Shown here: one piece after another, positions 39,530 to 48,599 of the stretch
Position numbering within the stretch: position 1 is the first letter of the stretch
Layout of the letters: each line of letters begins with the position of its first letter
Assembly: GCA_002291925.1 (NCBI GenBank)
Contig: DBAY01000077.1
Location: forward strand, 1 to 57,478
Origin: Alphaproteobacteria bacterium UBA998
GTDB taxonomy: Bacteria; Pseudomonadota; Alphaproteobacteria; Rickettsiales; UBA998
Length of the DNA: 57,478 nt
Direction of reading: 5' to 3'
Translations under genes and position numbers: made by a program
Notes under the pieces: model-generated
Seen by the model: the letters and a program-made list of their open reading frames with translations, nothing else
Databases searched by the model: none
Told to the model about the DNA's origin: nothing

Positions 39530-41569
39530 ATGATGGTTTCTTCCTCTGCCCCTGCCCTTTCCATGTCCGAGCTTTACGAGCAAATCCTCGGCCCCCTCAA
39601 CCAAGGCAATCCGTCTCTGACGCTGCAGCTTGCGGAGCAGTATCTGCAGCAATTCCCGAACGACAGCGACCTCTGGTACATCGCCGGCGTCGCGCAGAAG
39701 CGGATGGGCGAGCATAACCGCTGCATCCAGTCCTTCTCGAAATCGCTGGATGCCAATCCGCGCCACTGGAAAGCCCTCGTCGAGCTGGCCGACCTCATGC
39801 TGATGCATCAGCATGACGAACAGGCCATCGGGCTCTTTGAGAGCGCGCTTCAGCACAAGCCTGACGAACTGATGTCCCTGAACGCGCTCGGCACGCTTTA
39901 CAGCAAGCGCGGCGATTATGCGCGCGCCCTGCCCATCGCCATGCGCTGGCTGACCCTGCAGCCGCAGGACCAGGAAGGCTGGATGCAGATGAAACTGCTG
40001 ATGGATCGCGTGCCGGACTTCCAGCCGAGCGAAGAATTCATCCAGCTGGTCTATGAGAGGGCCGCCGGCACCAACCAGTCGGAAGTCGCGTTCGCCAACA
40101 TCGCGTGGAACCTTCTCGCCCGCGGCCGCACTGATATCGCGCATGCGCTGCAGCAGGTGACGGAGCAGGGCCCCACGGCGCTGGCACCGCTCACCAGCCT
40201 GCAGGAATTGCAGGACATGCTCGAGGACACGCTGCTCAGCAATCTGCTGGTGCATGCGCTGGTCTGCCAGATGAGTTTCGAACGCTTCCTCTGCGGCGTG
40301 CGCTATGCGCTGGCGGAGGCCGTGTTCCGCCTGCCGGACGACGCGCTGGCAGCGTCGCTTTCCATGGCCGAGCCGATGGCACGCCTCGCGCGTTATTTCT
40401 TCCGGTGCGAATATCTGCCGGATGCGAGCGCGGAGGAAATGCAGCGCGTGGCCGAGGCTGAAGCGCGCCTTGCCGCTGCCAGCGCCACGCCCCTCAGCCC
40501 CGCCGATCAGCTGCGCTGGCTGGCGCTGGCGCTGTACAAGCCGCTGCGTCAGGTGCCCGGCGCGGAAACACTGGCCGCGCGCCTCTCCGGTCAGGGAGAT
40601 GCGGGCGCGCTCAGTGATGTGCTGGACATCACCTGCACGGCCCTGCAGCGCGAGGCCGAGACGGCCCGGCACATCGAAGCCCTGCGGCCGGTCGCCGATG
40701 ATGTATCGCGCAAGGTGCAGGAGCAGTACGAGGAAAGCCCCTATCCACGCTGGGAGCGGCTGGAGCCGCTGCCCGCCATGGATAGCGCCACCTACCTGCA
40801 GAACATCCTGCCCTATCCCGTCCCCTACCCCATCCAGCTGCCGGATGCGCCGCGCATTCTGATCGCCGGGTGCGGCACCGGGCGTCACACGCTGATGACC
40901 TCCTCCCTGCTGCCCCGGGCAAGCATCCTGAACGTCGATCTCAGCCGGGCCAGCCTCGCCTATGCGCTGCTGAAAGCGAAGGAATACGGCAAGGACAGCC
41001 AGAACCGCTTCCTGCAGGCCGACATCCTCGATCTGGGGGCGCTGGATGAACGCTTCGACATCGTGGAATGCAGCGGCGTGCTGCATCACATGGGCGATCC
41101 GATGGCCGGCTGGCACATCCTGAGCGACCGGCTGAAGCCGGGCGGGCTGATGAAGATCGGGCTTTACAGCCGCACGGCACGGCAGGACATCATCCGCACC
41201 CGCGAGGAGATTGCGCGCACGGGCCTCACCGACTCCGCCGAGGACATGCGCCGCTGGAGAGCCGCCGCGGTGGAGCAGCATCACGCCTTCATGCACTCGC
41301 CGGATTTCTACACGCGCTCCAGCCTGCGCGACTTGATTTTCCACCGGCAGGAGCGGCAATACACCCTGCCGGAAATCCAGCAATCCGTGGATGCGCTGGG
41401 GCTGAAATTCGTCGGGCTGCTTTACGATCCCGTGCTGTTCTCGCTCTACCAGCAGCATTTCCCGGACAGTCAGGACATGACCGATCTCACCCGCTGGCAG
41501 CAGCTGGAAGAAGCGATCCCCTCGCTGTTCTTCCGCATGTATCAGTTCTGGTGTTACAAACCAGCCTGA
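39530..41569 (+). CDS. Second TPR-repeat/class I SAM methyltransferase fusion
   Basis: 679 aa if begun at ATG 39530 (ATG 39533 and 39563 are alternatives; none has a clear ribosome binding site). The N-terminal TPRs (~10-160: LQLAEQYLQQFPNDSDLWYI, ALNALGTLYSKRG-type units) are followed by a ~200-residue helical region and the EQYEESPYPRWERL motif seen before such methyltransferase domains. The catalytic domain has motif I ILIAGCGTGRH (~441-451), ILNVDLSRASLAYA and FDIVECSGVLHHMGDP. It shares the TPR-MTase plan of the gene at 28868 but is longer and not near-identical. The substrate is unknown; a surface glycan or flagellar component is a guess. Its stop abuts that of ligA. Confidence 0.8.
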   Translation: MMVSSSAPALSMSELYEQILGPLNQGNPSLTLQLAEQYLQQFPNDSDLWYIAGVAQKRMGEHNRCIQSFSKSLDANPRHWKALVELADLMLMHQHDEQAIGLFESALQHKPDELMSLNALGTLYSKRGDYARALPIAMRWLTLQPQDQEGWMQMKLLMDRVPDFQPSEEFIQLVYERAAGTNQSEVAFANIAWNLLARGRTDIAHALQQVTEQGPTALAPLTSLQELQDMLEDTLLSNLLVHALVCQMSFERFLCGVRYALAEAVFRLPDDALAASLSMAEPMARLARYFFRCEYLPDASAEEMQRVAEAEARLAAASATPLSPADQLRWLALALYKPLRQVPGAETLAARLSGQGDAGALSDVLDITCTALQREAETARHIEALRPVADDVSRKVQEQYEESPYPRWERLEPLPAMDSATYLQNILPYPVPYPIQLPDAPRILIAGCGTGRHTLMTSSLLPRASILNVDLSRASLAYALLKAKEYGKDSQNRFLQADILDLGALDERFDIVECSGVLHHMGDPMAGWHILSDRLKPGGLMKIGLYSRTARQDIIRTREEIARTGLTDSAEDMRRWRAAAVEQHHAFMHSPDFYTRSSLRDLIFHRQERQYTLPEIQQSVDALGLKFVGLLYDPVLFSLYQQHFPDSQDMTDLTRWQQLEEAIPSLFFRMYQFWCYKPA

Positions 41570-43783
41570 TCAGGCTTTGCCGATCAGCGCGCGCCATTCA
41601 TCTTCGCTCAGCACCTGAACGCCGAGCGCACGGGCCGCGTCGAGCTTGGAGCCGGCGTCTTCGCCTGCCACGACATGATCGGTTTTCGCCGAAACCGAAC
41701 CCGCCACCTTGGCGCCCAGCGCCTGCGCTTCGGCCTTGGCCTCGCTGCGCGTCTGTTTCTGCAGGCTGCCGGTGAAAACAACGGTTTTGCCTGCGACAGG
41801 CGAGGCAGTGGCCGCGCGTGGCGCCTCACTGACGCTCACCTGCGCGAGGATGGCGGTGAGCGCCTCACGCTGGCGTGCGTTGGCGAAGAATTCGCAGAGT
41901 TCTTCCGCCACCTTCTCGCCGATGCCGTGGATGGTATCCAGCTCCGCGCGTGCCGCTTCATCGCCCTGCGCGATGCGGTCCATGGCCTCGACAAAGGCGT
42001 CGATGGTTCCATGATAGCGCGCCAGCAATCCGGCATTGCCCTCGCCGATATGACGGATGCCGAGCGCGTAGATGAAGCGCGGGAGAGAAATATGGCGGGC
42101 GCGTTCAATCGCCTCGAACAGATTGGCAGCGGATTTCTCGCCCCAGCCCTCGCGCTTGCGCAGCGGGGTCAGGCTGCTGCGGTCGCGCTCGGCGAGGGTG
42201 AAAATATCCTGCGGCTCATGGATGAGTTTATCGCGCCAGAAGGCCTCGATCTGCTTTTGCCCCAAGCCTTCGATGTCGAAGGCCTGCCGCGAGACGAAAT
42301 GGCGCAGCCGCTCCACCAATTGTGCATCGCACACAAGCCCGCCCGTGCAGCGCCGCACCGCCTCGCCTTCCTCGCGCACCGCCGGGCTGCCGCATACCGG
42401 GCAGTGATCCGGGAACTGGTACGGCTGGCTGTCCGCGGGGCGCTTGTCCTTCAGCACCTCCACCACTTGCGGGATGACATCGCCCGCGCGCTGGATGCAC
42501 ACCGTGTCACCGGGGCGGATGTCCTTGCGGGCGATCTCGTCCTCGTTATGCAACGTGGCGCGCGCCACCACCACGCCGCCCACCGTGATGGGCGACAGAT
42601 GCGCCACGGGCGTCAGCGCCCCGGTGCGGCCAACTTGAATCTGAATGGATTCGAGCAGCGTGTAGGCCTGTTCCGCCGGGAATTTATACGCCGTGCCCCA
42701 GCGCGGTGAGCGCTGCACGAAGCCTAGCCGCTCCTGCAAATCCCAGCGGTCCACCTTGATGACCATGCCGTCGATGTCATAGGAAAGCGCCGCGCGCTGT
42801 TCCTTCAGCGACTGGTACGCGTGCTGGATGCCCGCCTCATCCGGTGCGAGCGTGGAGAGCGGATTCACGCAGAACCCCATCTGCTTGCACCAGCGAAGGA
42901 AATCGAGCTGGGTGCCAACACGCTTCCCCTCCCCCAGTAGGGGGGAGGCTGGGAGGGGGGCGGAAGAATCGTCTAACGTATCCTCACGCCCCCACCCCAT
43001 CCCTTCCCCTATTGGAGAGGGGGTTTTAGTAAGCACCAGCTCACCCTCCAAGTCCCCCATCGCATACACAAAATAGCGCAGCCGCCGTGACGCGGTAATG
43101 TTGGGATCGAGCTGGCGCAGCGAGCCTGCCGCTGCGTTGCGCGGATTGGCGAACAGCGCTTCGCCTTCTGCCGCGCGGCGTTCATTGAGGGCGAGGAAAT
43201 CGCCCTTATCCATATAGACCTCACCGCGAATCTCGATGAGTTCGGGAAGGTTCTCGCCTTTCATCTGGCGCGGCCAGCCGACAACGGTGGCGAGATTGTT
43301 GGTGATGTCCTCGCCCACTGCGCCATTGCCCCGCGTGGCGCCCTTCACATAGCGCCCGCGTTCAAAGGTGGCGGAGAAGGAAAGCCCGTCGATCTTCGGC
43401 TCGCAAGTGCAGGCGATGGCCTCGTCCTCAGGCAGGCCAAGAAAGCGCCGGATGCGCTGCAGGAAATCCTGTACTTCCTCCGTGCTGAACACGTTGGAGA
43501 GCGAGAGCATAGGACGGCGATGCTCCACTTTCGCAAACGCCTCCGCCGGGGCCGCGCCCACCTTCAGCGACGGGCTATCCGCACGCACCAGATGCGGAAA
43601 CCGCGCTTCGATGGCGCTGTTGCGCTGCCGCAGCGCATCATAATCCGCATCGCTGATGGTGGGTGCATCTTGGACGTAATAGGCGCGATCATGCGCGTGG
43701 ATTTCCTCGGCCAGCTTGGCGAGCTCCGCTGCGGCTTCGAGATCGGTCAGCTGGTCGATAGGGCGAAGTGCGGTCATCAGCAT
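41570..43783 (-). CDS. ligA: NAD+-dependent DNA ligase with in-frame repeat insertion
   Basis: 737 aa, one base after recN. It seals nicks using NAD+. Domains: Ia and adenylation domain with Lys130 in CEPKIDG, OB fold, zinc finger with CPVCGSP...CTGGLVC, helix-hairpin-helix repeats (DIEGLGQKQIEAF, LDTIHGIGEKVAEEL), and C-terminal BRCT (GKTVVFTGSLQKQTRSEAKA). At residues ~252-289, between DLEGELVL and TQLDFLRWC, lies a Pro/Gly-rich segment absent from ordinary LigA. It is encoded by a ~99-bp palindromic repeat (42926-43024) that keeps the frame open. It ends the minus-strand cluster bamD-recN-ligA. Confidence 0.95.
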   Translation of the reverse strand: MLMTALRPIDQLTDLEAAAELAKLAEEIHAHDRAYYVQDAPTISDADYDALRQRNSAIEARFPHLVRADSPSLKVGAAPAEAFAKVEHRRPMLSLSNVFSTEEVQDFLQRIRRFLGLPEDEAIACTCEPKIDGLSFSATFERGRYVKGATRGNGAVGEDITNNLATVVGWPRQMKGENLPELIEIRGEVYMDKGDFLALNERRAAEGEALFANPRNAAAGSLRQLDPNITASRRLRYFVYAMGDLEGELVLTKTPSPIGEGMGWGREDTLDDSSAPLPASPLLGEGKRVGTQLDFLRWCKQMGFCVNPLSTLAPDEAGIQHAYQSLKEQRAALSYDIDGMVIKVDRWDLQERLGFVQRSPRWGTAYKFPAEQAYTLLESIQIQVGRTGALTPVAHLSPITVGGVVVARATLHNEDEIARKDIRPGDTVCIQRAGDVIPQVVEVLKDKRPADSQPYQFPDHCPVCGSPAVREEGEAVRRCTGGLVCDAQLVERLRHFVSRQAFDIEGLGQKQIEAFWRDKLIHEPQDIFTLAERDRSSLTPLRKREGWGEKSAANLFEAIERARHISLPRFIYALGIRHIGEGNAGLLARYHGTIDAFVEAMDRIAQGDEAARAELDTIHGIGEKVAEELCEFFANARQREALTAILAQVSVSEAPRAATASPVAGKTVVFTGSLQKQTRSEAKAEAQALGAKVAGSVSAKTDHVVAGEDAGSKLDAARALGVQVLSEDEWRALIGKA
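42926..43024. repeat. GC-rich palindromic element inside ligA
   Basis: 99 bases, a multiple of three. It is bounded by hairpins CCCCTCCCCCAGTAGGGGGG and CCCCTATTGGAGAGGGG, with a shared core TATCCTCACGCCCCCACCCC. Its first ~40 bases are identical to the reverse complement of the intergenic copy at 48700-48797. In ligA it is translated on the minus strand as a loop including PSPIGEGMGWGREDT and SPLLGEG. Exact ends are approximate. Confidence 0.9.
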
Positions 43784-43784
43784 G

Positions 43785-45464
43785 TCATGCCGCGTTCACG
43801 CGGGTGTCTTCCATCAGGCGGTCGGCGGCTTTGCGGGCTTCTTCTGTAATCGCCGCGCCGGAGAGCATGCGGGCTAGCTCCTCGCGGCGACCGGCGTCAT
43901 CGAGTGCGCGCACCTGCGTGGTGGTCGTCTCGCCCTTGCTTTTCTTCTCGATGAAGAAATGGGTGCGCCCGCGCGCGGCCACCTGCGGCTGGTGCGTCAC
44001 CACAAGCACCTGCGCATGTTGACCGAGCCGCTCCAGGCGCTTGCCGATGGCATCCGCCACCGCGCCACCCGTGCCGGTGTCGATCTCGTCGAAAATCAGC
44101 ACCGGGGTGGCATCCACCTCGCCCAACACCACGGCGAGCGCCAGCATGAAGCGCGAAAGCTCGCCGCCGGACGCAATCGCCGCCAGCGCGCCGAAATCGC
44201 TGCCCTTGTTCGTGGCTACCTCGAAGCGCACGGCGTCCATGCCGTTTGCACCCCACTGCGCCTCGTCCTTCGGCGTCATGGCGACGCGGAAGCGCGTGGC
44301 TTCCATCTTCAGCGGCTTGAGTTCCTTCAGCACGGATTCTTCCAACCGCCCGCCCGCCTTTTCACGCGCCTTGCGCAATGCGGTGGCCGCCTGCACATAG
44401 GCCTCGCGCGTGATGGCCAGATCCTTCTCCAGCTGCGCGCGGTTCTTCTCGCCCGTGTTGAGCGCGCCGAGCCGCGCATTCACGTCGGCCAGCCGCGTGG
44501 GCAGTTCGTCCACGCTACATTGATACTTGCGCGCAGCGGCTCGCAGCGCAAACAGCCGCTCCTCGCTGCGCTCCAGCTCGCCCTGATCATACCCGCATTC
44601 GGTACCCAGCGCTTCTAGCTGACTGATGGCCTCCTGCAACTCAATACCCGCCTTGTCGAGCGCCGCCAGCGCGGTGCTGAATTTCGGCGCTTCCGCCAGC
44701 GTCGAGCGGGTTAGCACGCGTTCCGCCGAGCGCAGCGCTTCGGAGATACTGCGTGGCTGGGTGAGCGCGGCCAGCGCATCGTCGATCGTCTGCGCCATTT
44801 TCTCGGACTGCATCATGCGCGTGCGAGCCTCAGCCAAGCGCTCCTCCTCCCCCGCTTCCGGGGAGAGTGAGGCCAGCTCCTGCTGCATATGCTCCAGATA
44901 CTCGCGCTCGCGCGCGGCCTGGTTCAGCGTCTCCAGCAATTCGGAAAGACTACGCTCCACCGCCTTCCACGCCGCATGCGCTTCCGCCACTTTCGCACGT
45001 TCTTTGCTAAGCTGACCGTACGCATCGAGCAGCGCCAGATGCTGTGCGCTATCAAGCAGCCCGCGCTGCTGGTGCTGGCCGTGAATTTCCACTAGCGCTT
45101 CGCCAAGATCCTTCAGCGCCTTCACGCTCACTGGCTCGTCATTGATGAAGGCTTTGGACTTGCCGTCCGCCGTCAGTTGGCGGCGGATGATGATTTCCTC
45201 CGCCGGTTCCAGCCCCAGCTCTTCCATCAGCGCGGCAATGCCGTCATGCGTGCCAATCTCGAACGTCGCCGCCACCTGCGCCTTTTCTGCGCCCTTGCGC
45301 ACCAGCCGCGCCTCGCTGCGCCCGCCGAGCGCCAGACCGAGCGCATCGAGCAGAATGGATTTGCCCGCGCCCGTCTCGCCGGAGAGCACGCACAGCCCCC
45401 CGCCGGGATGAATCTCGGCCTTCTCAATCAGCACCAGATTTTGGATGGAGAGATGCGATAGCAT
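43785..45464 (-). CDS. recN: DNA repair protein RecN
   Basis: 559 aa, SMC-like ATPase of double-strand-break repair. Walker A GETGAGKS (29-36) follows LSIQNLVLIEKAEI; EIHGQHQQRGLL is a RecN hallmark (Q-loop region). Two coiled-coil arms flank the middle, then the ABC signature region ASGGELSRFMLALAVVLGEV, Walker B LIFDEIDTGTGGAVADAI and D-loop/H-loop VLVVTHQPQVAARGRTHFFI. It starts immediately after the bamD stop (TAAATG) and precedes ligA by one base. bamD-recN-ligA is a conserved alphaproteobacterial order. No LexA box was sought systematically. Confidence 0.95.
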   Translation of the reverse strand: MLSHLSIQNLVLIEKAEIHPGGGLCVLSGETGAGKSILLDALGLALGGRSEARLVRKGAEKAQVAATFEIGTHDGIAALMEELGLEPAEEIIIRRQLTADGKSKAFINDEPVSVKALKDLGEALVEIHGQHQQRGLLDSAQHLALLDAYGQLSKERAKVAEAHAAWKAVERSLSELLETLNQAAREREYLEHMQQELASLSPEAGEEERLAEARTRMMQSEKMAQTIDDALAALTQPRSISEALRSAERVLTRSTLAEAPKFSTALAALDKAGIELQEAISQLEALGTECGYDQGELERSEERLFALRAAARKYQCSVDELPTRLADVNARLGALNTGEKNRAQLEKDLAITREAYVQAATALRKAREKAGGRLEESVLKELKPLKMEATRFRVAMTPKDEAQWGANGMDAVRFEVATNKGSDFGALAAIASGGELSRFMLALAVVLGEVDATPVLIFDEIDTGTGGAVADAIGKRLERLGQHAQVLVVTHQPQVAARGRTHFFIEKKSKGETTTTQVRALDDAGRREELARMLSGAAITEEARKAADRLMEDTRVNAA

Positions 45465-46301
45465 TTACAAACCCGGCAACAAGCTACTGAAGAAACCCTT
45501 TTCCACATCAGGGGGCGCGACGCCGTTCTGCTCGAGCAGGCCGTAGCTGCGCTTGTACCAGATGCTTGAGGGGAAGTTATGACCCAGCACCGCCGCATAG
45601 CGCTGCGCTTCATCCTCCACGCCGAGCTTCAGGTACGTCTCCACCAGCCGGTGCAGCGCTTCCGGCACATGGCTGGTGGTCTGGTAATTCAGCACGACGT
45701 TGCGGAAGCGGTTGACGGCGGCCAGATACTCGTCGCGCGTCAGGTAATAGCGCCCGATCATCATCTCCTTGCCTGCCAGGTGGTCCTGCGTCAGGTCGAG
45801 TTTCAGGCGCGCGTCGCGGGCATATTCCGAGTCGGGGTAGCGCTGCATCACACTCTTCAGTGCTTCCTCCGCCTTCTGCGTGAGGCCCTGGTCGCGGCCC
45901 ACGTCGGAGATCTGCTCATAGTTGCACAGCGCAATCATGTAATAGGCATAGGGCGCGCTCTCATGGCCGGGATGCATCTTCACGAAACGCTCAAAGGTGA
46001 GGATGGCGTCGTCATACTGCCCGGCCTTGTAGCTGGCATAGGCGGACATGATCTGCGCGCGCGCGGACCATTCGGAATAGGGGTGCAGGCGCTCCACATC
46101 ATCGAAGGATTTGGCGGCAGTTTTGTAGTTGCCTTCCGCGAACTCGGCGCGTGCGTTGAGGTAGAGCTCCTCCGGCGAGGTTTCGGCCTCTTCCTGGAGT
46201 TCCTTTCTCTTCTTTTCTTTCACGGTCTCGAAGATGCTGCAGGCAGAGAGCGGGGGCAGCAGAAGGGCGGCGACAATCAGCGGGAACACATGGTGTTTCA
46301 T
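45465..46301 (-). CDS. bamD: Outer-membrane assembly lipoprotein BamD
   Basis: 278 aa from ATG 46301; the TTG at 46328 would precede a normal signal peptide with extra residues. The lipoprotein signal peptide MKHHVFPLIVAALLLPP ends in lipobox LSAC (acylated Cys21). Five TPR-like repeats follow (LYLNARAEFAEGNYKTAAKSF, YPDSEYARDARLKL, YYLTRDEYLAAVNRFRNVVL). It anchors in the inner leaflet of the outer membrane and helps BamA insert beta-barrel proteins. It is upstream of recN and divergent from the GNAT gene. Confidence 0.93.
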   Translation of the reverse strand: MKHHVFPLIVAALLLPPLSACSIFETVKEKKRKELQEEAETSPEELYLNARAEFAEGNYKTAAKSFDDVERLHPYSEWSARAQIMSAYASYKAGQYDDAILTFERFVKMHPGHESAPYAYYMIALCNYEQISDVGRDQGLTQKAEEALKSVMQRYPDSEYARDARLKLDLTQDHLAGKEMMIGRYYLTRDEYLAAVNRFRNVVLNYQTTSHVPEALHRLVETYLKLGVEDEAQRYAAVLGHNFPSSIWYKRSYGLLEQNGVAPPDVEKGFFSSLLPGL

Positions 46302-46397
46302 GTCCCGGTTATAGCACCGCGCAAGCAAAAGGAAACCTGGTTTTCAGCGGCTTCAGCATGGTTGTCGACGGCACTCGCGCATGATAGAAGCCGCGGT

Positions 46398-46826
46398 ATG
46401 ACCCTTGAATTACGCGAATTGCAGGGCGACGCCGAATACGCCGCCATCTACCCGCTGATCCAACTGCTCAACCCGGAGATGACGGAAGCGGAGTTCCACG
46501 CGCTGCTGCCTGAGATGCGGCCGCTGGGTTATGGCTGCGTCGCCGCTTTTGAGGGGACTGCGATGGTGGGCCTTTGCGGTTTCTGGCGGCGCACCCAGTT
46601 CTGGAACCGCCGCTCGCTGCAGCTCGACAACCTCGTGGTGGCGGAATCCCATCGCAGCGCGGGCCTCGGCGCGCAGCTGATGCGCTGGTTGGAGGCTTTG
46701 GCACGGGCCGAAGGACGCCAGATGCTGGTGCTCGACAGCTACGTCCATAACCATGCCTCGCACAAACTCTATTTCCGCGAGGGATACATCATTCAGGGCT
46801 ATCACTTCACCAAGAAGCTGGATTAG
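46398..46826 (+). CDS. GNAT-family N-acetyltransferase
   Basis: 142 aa from ATG 46398. GNAT fold: N-terminal helices (YAAIYPLIQLLNPEMTEAEF), then the acetyl-CoA binding strand and P-loop LDNLVVAESHRSAGLGAQLM with the R/QxxGxG/A-type motif, and the C-terminal LVLDSYVHNHASHKLYFREG motif (Asn and Tyr near the thiol). The substrate is unknown. It is the only plus-strand gene inside the minus-strand lpxC-bamD segment, overlapping the end of the 133-aa gene by four bases and divergent from bamD, which suggests a later insertion into the cluster. Confidence 0.85.
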   Translation: MTLELRELQGDAEYAAIYPLIQLLNPEMTEAEFHALLPEMRPLGYGCVAAFEGTAMVGLCGFWRRTQFWNRRSLQLDNLVVAESHRSAGLGAQLMRWLEALARAEGRQMLVLDSYVHNHASHKLYFREGYIIQGYHFTKKLD

Positions 46827-47224
46827 CTGATTATCTGCCGGGGAAAGCTGCGCGCCCGCGGGGACAGCCGATCCAGCGCCAACGCTGCGCTATGTTCGCC
46901 ATAGGCAACGCCCCGGGCCTTTTCCCACATGCGGAGTACCAGCTCCTCCTTGCTATAAGGCTGGCCACGCATTTCCTCTTCCTCACATATTGTCTGAACC
47001 AGCCGACCCATCAGATTGATGGTCATGGCGCGCTGCTGCTGATAGGAAATTTGCCGCAGCCAGCTAAGTAGGCCGGTGTGCAGCAGCGCGTTGCTGGCAT
47101 TGGTCGCCGCCGGGGAAAAGCGGGCATAGTCGTGGCGGCGTATACAGTCCACCAACTCCGAAACCCCGTTGCTGTGCAGGCGCTTGAAATCTTCCAGCCC
47201 TTGAGCGGTGATATAATCCTTCAT
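46823..47224 (-). CDS. Unknown protein downstream of lpxC
   Basis: 133 aa from ATG 47224 with AGAGGTTT before it. It is soluble and helical (LEDFKRLHSNGVSELVDCIR, ALLHTGLLSWLRQISYQQQR, YSKEELVLRMWEKARGVAYG). It has no signal peptide, membrane segment or known catalytic motif. It starts 74 bases after lpxC, probably in the same transcript, and its last four bases overlap the GNAT gene on the other strand. I do not recognise a family. lpxC is often followed directly by bamD in alphaproteobacteria, so this gene is an addition. Confidence 0.65.
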   Translation of the reverse strand: MKDYITAQGLEDFKRLHSNGVSELVDCIRRHDYARFSPAATNASNALLHTGLLSWLRQISYQQQRAMTINLMGRLVQTICEEEEMRGQPYSKEELVLRMWEKARGVAYGEHSAALALDRLSPRARSFPRQIIS

Positions 47225-47298
47225 AAACCTCTTCCAATCATGGAATGGCCTATAACATCAGAAATTGACGTTTTGATGACGATGGGCGCGGAAAACGC

Positions 47299-48234
47299 CT
47301 ATTTCTCCGCCTGACGCACCGCGCTAGCGATGGGCGCGCGGCCGGCGCGGGCGGTCAGCGCGGCGAGGGCCGGGCTGGTAAAATCGTCCTGCAGGTGCCA
47401 CGCCTGCGGGTTCGCCATCAGGGCGCGCATCAGCAGGTTGTTGATGCGGTGGCCGGGGCGGGACGTGGTGATGCGGCCCACCAGGCGATGGCCGCAGAGG
47501 AAGTAATCGCCGAGGCAGTCCAGTGCCTTGTGGCGCACGAACTCGTCACGGTAGCGCAGGCCTTCGGCATTCAGCACGCCTTCCGGGCCCACCACCACGG
47601 CATTCTCCAGCGAGCCGCCACGCGCCAGACCGGCCGCGCGCAGGCGCTCCACATCCTCGGCGAAGCCGAAGGTGCGGGCCTTGGAGATGGCTTCCGCGAA
47701 GGTGGTGTCGGAGAAATCATATTCAGCGCGCTGCGCACCGATGGCGGCATGGGCAAAATCGATGGATACGTCGAGCACGAAGCCGTCATGCAGCTCGATG
47801 CGGGCGACAGAATCGCCATCGCGCACCTCGATGGTTTCATCAACCACCAGCAGGCGGCGCGGGGCCTCCTGCACTTCGATGCCCGCTTGGGCGATGAGCG
47901 CCATGAACGGCTCGGAGCTGCCATCCATGATGGGGACTTCCGGGCCGTCAATTTCAACGATCACGTTGTCGAGCCCGGCGCCCCAGAGGGCAGCCATCAG
48001 ATGCTCGATGGTACCGATTTTCGTACCGTAGGCATTCTCCAGCACGGTGCAGAGGCGCGTGTCAGTGATGCGGTCATGCGTAGCGGGAAGCAGGGCGGCG
48101 GGGCCGCTCAGGTCGGTGCGACGGAAGGTGATGCCCTCATCCGTGGCAGCCGGGCGCAGGCTCAGACGAATGGTCTGGCCGGAATGCAAACCAACGCCGT
48201 GAGTGTGAATGGCCGTTCTCAAAGTACGCTGCAT
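47299..48234 (-). CDS. lpxC: UDP-3-O-acyl-N-acetylglucosamine deacetylase LpxC
   Basis: 311 aa from ATG 48234 with AAGGGA upstream. It is the committed step of lipid A synthesis, a Zn2+ amidase. Conserved parts: QRTLRTAIHTHGVGLHSGQT at the N-terminus, TIEHLMAALWGAGLDNVIVE (zinc His), DGSSEPFMALI with the catalytic Glu/Asp region, FVRHKALDCLGDYFLCGHRL (zinc His and Asp) and the final GHRINNLLMRAL. The ftsZ-lpxC order is standard; here they are separated by 627 bases filled with repeats. Confidence 0.95.
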   Translation of the reverse strand: MQRTLRTAIHTHGVGLHSGQTIRLSLRPAATDEGITFRRTDLSGPAALLPATHDRITDTRLCTVLENAYGTKIGTIEHLMAALWGAGLDNVIVEIDGPEVPIMDGSSEPFMALIAQAGIEVQEAPRRLLVVDETIEVRDGDSVARIELHDGFVLDVSIDFAHAAIGAQRAEYDFSDTTFAEAISKARTFGFAEDVERLRAAGLARGGSLENAVVVGPEGVLNAEGLRYRDEFVRHKALDCLGDYFLCGHRLVGRITTSRPGHRINNLLMRALMANPQAWHLQDDFTSPALAALTARAGRAPIASAVRQAEK

Positions 48235-48406
48235 GAGGGGTCCCTTCCAGTGCTCGCACCCTACTCCGCCGCCCCGCCCCTCTCAATGCACAGTTTGTTA
48301 CCGTTTGTTGCAATCGCTAAGAGGAATATAAGCGGCTTTGTTATATAAGCATTTTGTCTTATGCCACTTGGCAGGTTTCTGCCTGATTCTTAGCCCCAAA
48401 AGCAGT

Positions 48407-48575
48407 ATCACCCCCGTACTTAATACGCGGGGTCTCCCGGTGAGGATACGCCAGCCCCCAGCATGCGCCGGGGTGACATGCACCGGGGAGTCGTCATCCT
48501 GCGAGCCTGAAAGGCTGCGCAGGATCTCCTTCGTTATGCTAGGAGACCCCCGCATACCACGTGCGGGGTGACATA
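48407..48575. repeat. Palindromic repeats between ftsZ and lpxC, part 1
   Basis: This stretch holds a run of CACCCC...GGGGTCTCC and AGCATGCGCCGGGGTGAC hairpins (48407-48480), a GTCATCCTGCGAG...CGCAGGATCTCC hairpin (~48493-48528) and a GGAGACCCCCGCA...GTGCGGGGTGAC hairpin (48542-48572). They belong to the families seen at 4.8-5.0 kb, 8.2 kb and inside murB. No gene is seen here. Confidence 0.85.
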
Positions 48576-48599
48576 CCTAGCTAGATTCTCCCACCTTGC

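Noticed and set aside
39491..41458. 655-codon open frame antisense to the second TPR-methyltransferase
   Set aside because: Same codon-bias shadow; the sense frame carries clear TPR and methyltransferase motifs.
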